Below, one piece after another: positions 35,082-45,640 of a stretch of DNA of 64,000 bases (position 1 is the stretch's first letter; the number at the start of each line of letters is the position of its first letter). This stretch comes from Isoetes taiwanensis (Eukaryota; Streptophyta; Lycopodiopsida; Isoetales; Isoetaceae): assembly GCA_021234155.1 (NCBI GenBank), contig JAJEKV010000261.1:1-64000 (forward strand). Reading direction: 5' to 3'. A program made the translations under genes and the position numbers. The notes below the pieces were generated by a model, which worked only from the letters and a program-made list of their open reading frames with translations, searched no databases and had not been told where the DNA came from.

Positions 35082-35396
35082 TCAATTCCATCTTCCTCGC
35101 TTTGGACAGATGTCTAATTTCTTCACTCCACATTCATCACATTCGCTTTTGATGCATTTTAGTTTATGCCATTCATCCATTACATATTTCTCGCAAACCG
35201 CTGACCTCCACAAGATACTAACATTATCAAAAGTCTTCTTGTTTGCTTGACATACTCCATTGTTTTTTGGGATGCATGACACGGGCAGCAGACAAGTGCA
35301 ATTAACATGTAGGGATCTCCTCATATCATTGAAGGCCTTTCTGTACATGACCGCTTGCTCATGTTTGACACAACAACATGTGTTTCTCTCCTTCAA
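35082..35396 (-). pseudogene. X transposase, cysteine-rich exon
   Basis: Open frame with RNTCCCVKHEQAVMYRKAF at the start, then CTCLLPVSC and CIKSECDECGVKK. The C.C..H and C..C spacing resembles the zinc-binding region that lies between the N-terminal domain and the catalytic core in SDG/HGKG-type proteins. It is in the right order on the minus strand. Confidence 0.55.
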
Positions 35397-35559
35397 TTTC
35401 CTTATGCAATGGGGTTTCGTGATACTCGAACCGTTTAAGGCTTAATTTTGGTATCGTGGATTCGATATACAAACCGCTGATAAAGCTCGACCGCAATAAC
35501 AAAAGCATTAAAGACCATGTTAGCAAAATGATGTCGGCAACCGTGATGCCAAAAGAGTA

Positions 35560-36060
35560 TTGAACTATACTATTGTACAATTAATGTATGTTCTATGTAC
35601 ATAAAATGTCCATCCAACAGCCTAATCGACTCATATCAGACATCTAATGTACATCTAATGTACATCAAGACATCTAATGTACACCAACAGTTCTAATGTA
35701 CATCCAATGTACATCTAATTAATGTTCCAATATTAGTACATCACATTAATGTTACAATATTAGTACAACTAATGTACATATGTCCGATTTGTTTGGCTTC
35801 ATTACCCGAAAGTACACTAAAATGTAAAATGATGTAATTTTTGATATTCAAGTACATGTAAATGCGTTTGCATGGACATGTAAGTGTTAATGGATGTACA
35901 TCTAAAAAGTACCTAATAGCACATCAACGCAAGATTTACGCTACTATGTAAACAATGTATAAATGTAAACAATGTAAAATGCAATACATTTCATGAAAAC
36001 CATGTGTATTCATTAACGGTCTTTTCGAATGTAACTAGAATGTACGGAAGAAAGTCATGA
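35560..36060. repeat. GTACAT-rich array 2
   Basis: About nine gtacat hexamers, often as (c)taatgtacatc, e.g. around 35,648-35,660 and 35,695-35,716. By gene order this lies in an intron of the minus-strand transposase gene, between the N-terminal exon and the cysteine-rich exon. Confidence 0.85.
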
Positions 36061-36102
36061 AAGAATTTTGGAAGAAAACATAATCTCCAAAACTGAATTG
36101 AT

Positions 36103-36780
36103 TCAATTACAAGAGCAAACCTGTGAGATATCAAGGTATTGTATTGCTTGTGTTCTCCTCTTCATGACATCTCTAACCTTTGGTGAAACTTTGGTATTGT
36201 CAAGCCAAAATTCACTTAAACGACATTTGATTGAATCATCGATTCTATTTGATCTTGGCATCCTTCCCGCCAAAGCCCATATATTTGCTCCACTTAATGA
36301 CATTATCTTCCTTCTTCCGCAGCTTTGGATAAATTTCTTGGTCAGATCTTTAGCAATTTTGAAGAAACATTCTTGTTTATATCTCCTTTTTTTTCCAACA
36401 ATCATTGATAAAGTGAATGTTTTGCGTACCAATTTATCTTTGCTATTAGCAGATTTTACTTCTTGAAGCCCATCTTTCAAGTTTCTGATCATTGATTTCA
36501 TAACAATAACTTCGGAAGGATTTCCAATTACAGGTTCGAAAACAGAAAAAAGCCTGTCATCTTGCAACAAACGATCACAAAAAACTAATCTTTGATCTGG
36601 ACGAAGCGTTTGCCAGCAACTGAGGATGCAATCCACCGACCTGTCAACACGCTTCTTTATTTGTTTTGTGGCATAACACTGGCCAATGTCGGCATACTTG
36701 CGCTTAGAACCATCACTTCCATTGGAATTCTCACCCTCCATGAACAGATTGAAATTGATTTGTATTTCTTGTAGATTCAA
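36103..36780 (-). CDS. X transposase, N-terminal exon (225 codons)
   Basis: A long intact frame, one of the largest in the window. It starts MNLQEIQINFNLFMEGENSN, passes a basic stretch (GSKRKYADIG, KQIKKR) and a helical middle, and ends CRLSEFWLDNTKVSPKVRD followed by RRTQAIQYLDISQ. A donor-like CAG|gtttgc then suggests an intron. The FW.D...VSP..RDV block is the same landmark that precedes the Cys-rich part in SDG/HGKG relatives. It is probably DNA-binding and nuclear. Confidence 0.55.
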   Translation of the reverse strand: MNLQEIQINFNLFMEGENSNGSDGSKRKYADIGQCYATKQIKKRVDRSVDCILSCWQTLRPDQRLVFCDRLLQDDRLFSVFEPVIGNPSEVIVMKSMIRNLKDGLQEVKSANSKDKLVRKTFTLSMIVGKKRRYKQECFFKIAKDLTKKFIQSCGRRKIMSLSGANIWALAGRMPRSNRIDDSIKCRLSEFWLDNTKVSPKVRDVMKRRTQAIQYLDISQVCSCN

Positions 36781-37156
36781 TTGGCATGTGTTTGCTTCTG
36801 GAATTCCTTCGGTGTTCGTCCTGTGAAAGGGGGGAATTTCGGAAAGGGAGGGACGGATCCATTCGAATTGGTTCGGTGGTTCGGTGGTTAACCAAGAATT
36901 TCGGGGGGAATGTCAGGGATGATCTTGCAATCATTGCATATCTGACACAAAACGACAAACCATAGTATCTTGATGTACATCTAAAATGTACCCCAAAAAA
37001 GCACAAATTCGTCCTTCAATTCAGTACGATGTACGTACACCCTTTCATGCTTTTACCCTGATACTCAACCAACCTCATTAACCATATTCGATGCCTCATT
37101 AACCATATTTGCATTTTCTTTTTATACAACTATCATAATGCTTTTATCGGTGTGTT
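36781..37156. other. Right end of element X and flank
   Basis: Contains ggttcggtggttcggtgg at 36,880-36,897, two further gatgtac motifs, the inverted end motif at 37,037-37,058, and a 21-base tandem cctcattaaccatatt duplication at 37,073-37,109. No gene is seen. Confidence 0.5.
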
Positions 37157-37437
37157 TTTATGAAATCACTAGATAATTTAGGGACTGGATTATCATATCT
37201 TTTTTTCTTGCTAAACCAGTCTAATATTTTCGAAGACTAAAATGAATTGGTATTGCACGAAGAAATTTTTATTACAACTATTTTCATTGGAATTCTCCAA
37301 ACACGCAGGAGCAACATTAGAGAAGTAACTATTAATAGTCGCCATACATTCTAAATATTATCTATTACTTTTTGAAAGGTGATTCTATATTAAGTTGCTA
37401 GATCCGAGATACATCAACATGCATAGTTTAGAAGAGG
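37157..37437. repeat. Repeat family C, copy 2 (right part of the interrupted A-C unit)
   Basis: It matches 21,951-22,305, in the same orientation as repeat A copy 2 at 26,665-27,789. Together they show that about 9.4 kb was inserted between A and C at this locus. Confidence 0.8.
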
Positions 37438-38531
37438 TTAATTTCCAAATCAATGCCTTATGGACTGAAATACTGGTATACAACATTTTTGGACATCGTA
37501 TAGTTAATGTGGGGTAATAGAACGTACAGATGTTACAGAATGGGTAGGCTTAATGTCATGCATAGATAAAATTGATTCCCATGATGTAATAGGTAATCAC
37601 ACACGATTGTAGTTGAAGTAATTTAGGAGGACTTGTGTATTATGACCATGTAATCATTAAGTAAATATTGTGAGCAAAAAAGAGTGAATGAGTAGTAAGT
37701 CTTCAACATCCAAATCAATGCCTTATGGATTGCAATATAGATACGGATATGTTAAATAATGTCACTCCATTTTATTCTTGTCGCCAATAGAAAGTTGTCT
37801 TGAGTTGACACTATTTTTGAGCAACTATGTATGCAAGATAGTAGATTTGATAGCTAACTTTAAAGCAAGGAAAATTTTTATTAGGCTTCAAAGGCTTCTT
37901 ATTACTTCCAAAGCAAGACATTTTTAACTGTAATCTTGGCATCTTTGAAGGCAATAATTGCAGTGTTGTCTATCAAGGACCTTGGAACATTTTCAGCAAG
38001 TGCAACAAAAACACAGATCCATTTTATTTGCTTGCAATCTTGCTGGCTTCCACATGCCTAACATTCTTGGATGTATCACATGCCTCGAGACAGAAGGCAT
38101 ATATGCAAGAATATAATGGTGTCCAACAACTTCATCTTCCTTGTCTAAACTATCACATATGTTTTGAAAGAGCTATTAACATTTTCCGTCAGACTGATAA
38201 CATAGACATATATTATTACCTTAGATAGATTTTAAGTAAAAGCTGGAAGATTACTTCATGCATTCTTAGAAATTCTAGTATCTCAATGGCCTAAAAACTT
38301 CAATGGACAAATGTAACATGTTTCTGATGGCTGATTCTATTTATATGTATTTTAAAACGGAAGCAGCTTCATAAAGAAAACAGATAGAGTTTGAGAACGA
38401 AATTTCAAACACGAAGACATCTTCACAAGAAAAAGTCAAAGTTTCTAATAGATGGCATAGTATGAACTTCGAATTAACTACTTACTTAGGTCGATCACAA
38501 CAGAGCTGCAGCTGCTTTATGCAATCCATAA
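37438..38531. other. Unassigned AT-rich sequence downstream of the Helitron genes
   Basis: The phrase ccaaatcaatgccttatgga occurs at about 37,447 and 37,711, about 264 bases apart. A small hairpin, atgcct...aggcat, lies at 38,080-38,100. The Helitron's 3' end (CTRR preceded by a hairpin, minus strand) should lie here, but I could not pick a convincing terminus. Confidence 0.35.
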
Positions 38532-40629
38532 CTATGTGTTGTCCACTGGAGACTCCAAATCTAACTGATTAAACTTTCCTCCCAATCTCATTTTAGACCT
38601 CTTTATTCCATCTATCACAACCTCAGATTCAGCTTCCCAATCTATAGCTGTGATTTCTCGAACTACAACTTTGTGACTCTTGAATCCATTGTACTCTGTC
38701 TGAACTACGCTCAGACGGAATATTTTGGTAATCCAAAGATGCTCCATAAAGAGAGAGTAATATGCTTATTGATTATTCTCCTGCAATTGATAACCAGTTA
38801 ATTTCTATCACGAAAGGATCAGCAGAATGTCACTGTAATCTTATCTTACATTATCCCTGATTTTTGACATCTCATCTGCAGTCTGCCCCAAGATTTGTTC
38901 TCCTTCATCATTGAAGATAGTAACTATAGTTTCTCCTGTTGCATCTCCCAACGTTGCATGGAATATATACATGATCATAACAATGACATCACACATCCAC
39001 AACAATGACATCACACATCCACTTAAACCGATTGATAAATCAGATCTCTCTCACCTCTTTAATGGTTCAGTAGCTGCCTGACATTTTTCGCACCAGAATC
39101 CTGATTCTCGCTTACTTACCTTCTTATTGCATGTTGCATATGCCTCATACCACATTGGCTGGTTTGGGTCAATAAACGTTATGCATGCGCGAACATTGAA
39201 ATACTCAATCTTCACAAGAAACAGGTTAGAATAAGGGACTACAATAAGCAAGAAATGAACATACCTCATGCTAACAACCTACCTGCCCATCTCCAACAGA
39301 AGGTTGCAGTATTTCTGATACAAATGCACGATCATGCAGTGTAGCTGCCAGCGTCGTCATACACTTCTGTCCCTCTTGCTCATACCTTTAGTCTGATTGA
39401 ATTAGTATGCTACAACATTTAAAGCGGAATCATATAACCCTTACCATGTGCGTAGCGCAGTAACACGAACAGTATTTGGGTTTATCTCCATCATTGTTTT
39501 ATTTGTTGTTGACAAAGAGACACCTGTGCAGGACACTATGTAATCAGCAATCTCAGTCAGCAATTTAATTCAATGAATGCTATTATAACCTCGAAATCTG
39601 CTAGCTCGAACACGAGTCAGTATTACTATTGGGATGTCACACAACATTTGCGACAGCCTCTCTCCTTCATTCACAGCAAAGTCTCCCCATAGGCTCACGT
39701 TTACACTTTTTCCACTGGAACATGTTTTCTTTGTTAGAAAATGTCCACATCTTGTGTTCTATTCATAAAATACCTTTCATCAAGGAGGCCGATGGTACGT
39801 TTTGGAACATCTTGCTTATCATATTTCCTACGAACAGTTTCTGACGCAGAGATTGAGGAGACAATTCCAATGACATCTGCAAGCAGGAGAAATTATGTGA
39901 TCTATTCTATCTCAATACCATAACAAACAAATGGAAAAATAGTTTATGTACCAAGCACCACTTTCCCATCAAGATACTTATGTAATTCATCTATTTTTGT
40001 GAACTTCTGCTCCATTGAGTCTGCCACCCCCCCACTCCCATCACCGTCAGCGGCAACCTCAACTATTGATTGTACGTCAAGCGTTATCTGATAGTCATGG
40101 TTTACGGTTGTGTATCGTTTATTAGCAGGCCGAACAACTCCTTTAGAGATGTAGTACACCTACATGTCGACAAAGAAATTCAACGACTACCTCCATTCAT
40201 GACGTAATCCCCAACTTATGCATGAACCTATAACTTACCTTCATCAACTCAAATCTGCTGTAGAACTTGTCAGCTGCCTCGTCAAACATTGTTGCCTGAA
40301 TTTCTGTTCCCTGTATACATTAAGATGACTGTGTAAGTATACACAAACCATGGGAAATAACAATCTAATCAATTGAACTTTACATACATCCTTGTCAATT
40401 AGCTCCACATTAAACAATTTCCCCTTGCCTGGTTTTCGTCTGTTTTCAAACTCTCGTAGAGGTCCTTTCCACATTACCTTTACTTTAATTGTCCAATTTG
40501 CTTGGTGAGGACTTAGTTGAACCAGTGGACATCCTATGTTTTCAGCGTCATTTGTACTGCAATATTTCTTCAAAATAAAAATCTTTACATATACAGTAGA
40601 AGAGATCAAATCAAGGAATACCTCATCAT
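38532..40629 (-). CDS. RPA1: RPA1-like single-strand DNA-binding protein, Helitron-encoded, multi-exon
   Basis: Coding exons by GT-AG signals: 40,629-40,622; 40,556-40,388; 40,310-40,239; 40,159-39,952; 39,876-39,774; 39,714-39,590; 39,523-39,445; 39,385-39,283; 39,209-39,055; then about 38,975-38,850 and 38,780-38,532. Phases match across the first nine exons with no stop. Landmarks: WTIKVKVMWKGPLREF, GKLFNVELIDKD, GTEIQATMFDEAADKFY, VYYISKGVVRPANKRY, SVNVSLWGDFAVNEGERL, IEYFNVRACITFIDPNQ, then a zinc-ribbon CNKKV...CEKC and GDATGETIV. This covers DNA-binding domains A-C of RPA70, which coats single-stranded DNA. The first zinc Cys is Tyr (EAYATC). The exon 10 acceptor is disturbed, and exon 11 has an in-frame TAA at 38,768-38,766. 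Plant Helitrons commonly carry such genes. Confidence 0.85.
38979..39022. repeat. 22-bp tandem duplication at an RPA1 exon edge
   Basis: aacaatgacatcacacatcc plus ac occurs twice head to tail, at 38,979-39,000 and 39,001-39,022. It lies where the acceptor of the tenth RPA1-like exon should be. No clean AG remains next to the conserved coding sequence. Confidence 0.9.
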
Positions 40630-40756
40630 GATGCACACACGAACAGCTCAGCCACCAGAATTATCTAGCTGTTGTGAACGCAAGCAACACACTTTTTCAA
40701 AACCGGATTGAAACTATCCTAAATCCATCACAAAGAATGGGCAAAAAGTTTACCAA

Positions 40757-43700
40757 CTATTCAAGGAGTTCTCTAAAGGCAACATTTCTAGTCGTTACAG
40801 ACGGCAATGCCTCATTCTGTAAGATCAGTGCATCTTCTCTAGTTCGTATTCTTGTCAATGCCGTATATAATTGCCCATGGGCAAACACATTTGTTCGCAA
40901 ATCCAAGATTATCTTATCTAATGTTAGGCCAAGACAACTGTGGAATGTCGTTGAGTATGCTAGCTTGAGCGGCAGCTGGCGCCTATGTATCGTAAAAGGG
41001 CAGCGTGCTGGCTGGTGGAAGAAATCTGCCCGACAAATTGCATGTATGCTTTCTGAGCTCGTGTTGTCATGTCCAAGAAGCCGGACAGTCACAAATCTGT
41101 TGTGCATTTCATGTATGACAACTCTAGCATTCTCCACAAGCCCCTTACTCACATCCAACAATCTCATAATTTGACACATAGTTCCTACTTTAAGATAAAG
41201 CGTGTGTTTTGGCAAAGTCGGGTGATCATAGCTGTGAATGAACTCATTTTCAGCAAGACCGCTTGTGTGAATTACCTTGTCATTTTCAGTTATGGAATCT
41301 TGAGAATAATATCTCTTTTCCAGACCTGGCATACGATCAAGAATAGATCTGTTGAACTCATCCACATGCACATTTAATGGAGATAAAAATGCTCTCCTTT
41401 CACACAAGGTTGGCCTACAAATAATATCTGCTGGGTATAAGAATTCTCGTGCCTCTTCCATAGATGTTGTTGTGCAGAACAAATCAAATGTCACAACATT
41501 GGACTGCCAATTCTCACCTATAGCGATACTAATGTTACTAACTCTGGATCCGCAACATTTCTAACTGATTCATCTAACGTGTGAACAATGAATGCTCTCC
41601 AAATCTCAGATGATTTAATAGAAGCAACTATTGTTGCACTTCTCCCTGCACCTGGTACTATGGGTGCTATATGCCTAAAGTCGCATGCAGCCACAAAACA
41701 TCTTCCTCCAAATGGAGCATCATTTCTACATAATTCCTTTGCTATTGCAAATTCATCCCAAATGAATAAATGGCATTCAATCAGCAAGCTCGCTTTCTCA
41801 GACGTGGTCTCAATAGTCGAGTGTGCAGCAACACTATTTTCAGTTACAGGAATTTGAAACAATGAGTGCGCAGTTTTCCCTCCTGGATATAACAGCCCAG
41901 CCAATGCAGTTGTTGCACAGGGCAAAACAATCAACCGGGAGCCTCTGACTAACAAACATATAGCATTGAGTAGGAAAGTCTTACCTGTACCAGCTTTCCC
42001 ATCAATAAACACAAGTCTTCTTATCCCTGTCTCATGCACTATGTTCTCAACATAATCATATAATCGTCCTTGGTTCATGTTCATCTTATCACGCATCTTT
42101 CTCGACTCTTCTATGTAAGATCTATGGTGAGGAGACTTCGACAGCTCTTGCAGCACTAGCTGTGACCGAATGTAGATTTCAGGCAGGCCAAAGCCACTAA
42201 CACTAGAGCCATGCTGCACAAGCACATTTTCAATGCACAAAAGAGCCTGCTGCTCTGCAAGCAAAGTGCCTACCTCTGAAACATCATGGAAGTCCCTTAT
42301 CAGCTCATCATGGAAATTTGTCCACAGCTCACTTGCCGGAGCACCATCAAGGATCAGAAGTGCAAAAAGGAAACGAAGCTGCGACGGCGTTTGCAACACC
42401 GACACTGCCTCCCTGCATTGTCACAATCGGTTCTGATCTATCATGCAATAAACCCATAACAGTTACGACTTCCTGATAGGTATCATAGGTAGTCCCATTA
42501 TAATTCTTTAAGTCTTCCCAACATCTGGCTGGAGTATGCAGTAACAACTGTCGCAAATAGAATAACTCCCCCTCACGTGGCATGACCAACCTTATTCTGC
42601 AAATAAGGCTTCCCCTACTTCTCTTGCGAACTACGTTCCTAGGAAGTTGTGGCCTGGGTAGTTCAAGGTGGTCACCCTCACTATATATTCCATCTCTACA
42701 AGGCACAAATGTGTACTGTTCGTAGTACTCAAGATAGGTTAGCTACGAAAATTCTATAGCATGAGGCCTCAAGAAGTAACGATCAAGCAACGAAGCGGTG
42801 TTGGGCCTCCTATATGACCTACTCGTTCTTTGTTGACGATGAAGTGGAAGACACTTAACAGCAGGACACTTTTCTGTCACATGAAACTTTAGTATTCGCC
42901 ATGCCGCCTCAGTTGAGGATAGATACCTTGCACTTTGGTAATCACGTATCTCATCATCACATTCTCGTTGACGATCAATTCGATACTCCACCTTGTCAAA
43001 TCCTTTATAAATATAGCTGTATAGATACATGAAGATATGAACAGTCGAAGCAACGTCAACATTGATATGACAATCAAACTGCTTTAACAGGAAAGGTGAG
43101 TATGACACAACATATCTATCTTTGACTTTCCTTCTTCGATATTGCACATATCCCTTCGAGTCCAAATTCTTGTAGTCAAATCTCGAGGATAACCCCAACA
43201 ACACGCCCCATCCTTAGAGCATCGTTCAGAGTGATTGTGTACCATATATCTTCGTACCTTTTCAGCCAGGACCTCATCATTTTCTGGAATCTCAGCAGAT
43301 ATTAGCAAGTCAATCACCTCAAATGGAATCTCATGTTCTGTTTTAAGTACAATGTGGCCATGAGGCAGCCCACGTTTCTGGAATTCTATAACATGGATCA
43401 TGTACGCAAGCGGACCAACATAAGAACGCAGGAAATCCTTCAAAGATTGGAAACGAACATGGAATGACCTGACAACAATAATTGGGACATCTGCAGCAGT
43501 TTGCCCAACACGCAACATTGCCTTGATCTCTGGCCAATCCGGATTCGTAGTCATTGTAATAAACAGGCTAGGAGGCCCCTTCACTCTTACAAGAGCAAGC
43601 GCATCCGCAATCTGGACAGAGCACCATTGCCTAGAACCAATGAAAGACGAAGGGAGCGACCGTCGGAGATATTGACCACCCTGGTTCTCAACAAAATCAT

Positions 43701-44827
43701 CAGCCTCGTCAAGATTTGAATTATCAACCACAGACCTCTGATAGCCATTAGTTGCCAAGAAATTCAGCCTTTCTTCTTCGACCCTAGAATACATGTCCAC
43801 AAGGTATTCACAAGCCAGACGCCCTAACTGAAGGAACCGCACCTCATGAAGCAAACGTGACCTATATCAATCAATCTACGACATCTGCTGGTCATTACCA
43901 GGGAACTACCCCGCCGTGCCAGCTGGAAATATAAGCGGATACTGCAAGGGTTCATACTGCGGATCGAATATACTCATGAAAACTGGTCGTTGATCCTTGT
44001 GAAACCAAAAAACCGCTGTCCTTGGATTAATTGTGACTGAGTTGTTTGCATGCACTATGGCAGCAACTTCATCACTCGCAATTGCCCCATTCAATGTCAA
44101 GAACACAGACTCCAAGCGCATTTGCTTTACTCGCCTTATCATGCGACAGTAAGGATTAATAGCCTCTAGAGTCGCTGCTATTCGCGTCACCCAAGCAACA
44201 TGCAATAACTTCCTCTCTACAACCCGCTCCCTCTCACTACTGTCATGAATATACCAATGCAACGGCTGGCCAGGTTTTGACATAAGATGTACTTTGTGAT
44301 ATGTCCTACCCATCAAAGCAACCGAGGATGGCATCCCTAACCGCACAAACTCTCCACCAGCAAAGCCAAGCAGTGAAGGCGAACAGATGGTTTAATGCAC
44401 GACTTTTTGCACTAAATCCTGCTTCCTCATAAACATCCCTCAGCGAAACAGGCAATTCAGGTAGCTTTACTAGGATACGACCTCCCCGATTGCAACAAAA
44501 AGTATCGCTCTCACCAGGCAGTAACGCAATATGACAATACACACAAAATCTATTCCACATAAATTCACTACCAGATGGAATAGGACGAGCTTGCATCCTT
44601 TGTATATGCCATTGCCAATGCATAACCGCCATGCTTGGCACAACCACCACTTCTGGAATACTGTCCACATCTCTCGGCATCTGTTGCCCGCTCACACCCT
44701 CTTCCTCAGTATGTCTGCCACCCAATCTGTGATGCTCCCTGCTAAATATACGGCGACCGACCATACACTCTGCAGGAAATCCCCCATCCGGTCCTCCGAC
44801 CGCACGGGCCCTCCGTCTATCCCGCAA
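40757..44827 (-). pseudogene. Helitron Rep/PIF1 helicase, degenerate
   Basis: Rolling-circle transposase in family order. N-terminal Cys region: CVYCHIALLPGESDTFCC near 44,540. Rep nuclease: FQKRGLPHGHIVL with the His-x-His pair at 43,354-43,362, then YVVSYSPFLLKQFDCHINVD and YLYSYIYKGFDK, the tyrosine motif, near 43,100-43,000. Linker: GELFYLRQLLLHTPA. SF1 helicase: Walker A GKAGTGKT at 41,977-42,000, Walker B LFIWDEFA, then ACDFRHIAPIVPG and FAHGQLYTALTRIRTREDA near 40,830. Frameshifts near 44,370, 43,190, 42,410 and 41,540 and in-frame stops at 43,908-43,906 and 42,745-42,743 disable it. A segment is missing between Walker B and the PFGG motif. Confidence 0.95.
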
Positions 44828-45640
44828 TCTGGGATCACCTTAGTGCGGGAAGGGGACAAGAAGGTGTCTTGCGCGCCCTTTCCCTATGGGCTCCTATCAC
44901 AGCGGAAGCATAAACAACGTTAGAACTAGCAATAACAACACATCATACTACCTCGAAGGGTAGCCCATCCACATATCCATAGCTACAAAGAAGATAAACA
45001 TATGCCATAAAACATGAGAGCTCCTACCCATGGCTCCGACTCATAAGGAAGATGACTGACTGGCTAGGCCTCAAGATAGAGCAGACCGAGTCATAACAAT
45101 GGCGGGGCTGGCTATAGACAATGGCTAGGGTTGACCACTCCATCCGCCCCTCCTGTGCATACTTTGCGAGAACGAGCTAGATCGGGCTCGACATGACTCT
45201 AGCCTTGGGACACGCAATCCCATGGTATCACCCATTGGGACTACTCCAGTTGCATCTCCCCTGGGTCCGGCCGAGGCAGAAGGGTTGCATCTCCCTTCCC
45301 GGGATCTAGAGGTTCCACGGGCGGCTAGAGAATCGTGGCGACACACGATTCTTCCCCGACTTAACCTCCCAAAACAAGAGCCAAGCCAACACTTGCAACT
45401 CTTGAGAGGCAGGGCGACACCATTGCCCCAGGAGGTGTCGGACCCATGCCCGGCCCACACGAAGTGACCGACCATAAGCCTAGCCCACTATAGGATCCCC
45501 AGTAGCCATGCTCGCCAGGATCCCCCCCTCGTATTGCCTCTAGCCCCGTTGTGTGGTGCCGAAGTCACATCATAGCTCCCATAGCCCGTTGGGTTCCTAT
45601 GCACGGGCCGCATAATAATAGGAACTAAAGGGTCTAACTA
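44828..45640. other. GC-richer spacer between Helitron and gypsy LTR
   Basis: It may contain the Helitron 5' end and the outer part of the gypsy 3' LTR. Neither TC nor TG terminus could be fixed. cccatagcccgttgggttcc at 45,580-45,599 resembles the tail at 23,355. Frames of 81 and 116 codons on opposite strands are GC-driven overlaps without domains. Confidence 0.35.

Larger units (their letters stand above)
28262..37058. mobile_element. Element X: putative 8.8-kb transposon with convergent gene sets
   Basis: Bounded at the left by gggtaatggggtg and at the right by an inverted gggtaaaagcatgaaagggt, with tgat on both sides (28,258-28,261 and 37,059-37,062). It lies inside a repeat whose empty form exists at 21,545-22,305. 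It contains a minus-strand transposase of the SDG...QFK/HGKG type (36,780-33,779). Plus-strand genes have coiled-coil, Ulp1-protease-like and FCP1/HAD-like domains (28,443-33,321). ATGTACAT motifs are dense in introns and the central gap. The terminal repeat is short and the left end is imperfect, so the exact boundaries are tentative. All long genes carry frameshifts. Confidence 0.5.

Noticed and set aside
43860-43908. A 48-base intron explaining the stops in the Helitron Rep gene (gtag...atag)
   Set aside because: It is shorter than plant introns normally are, and other clear frameshifts show that the gene is dead anyway.
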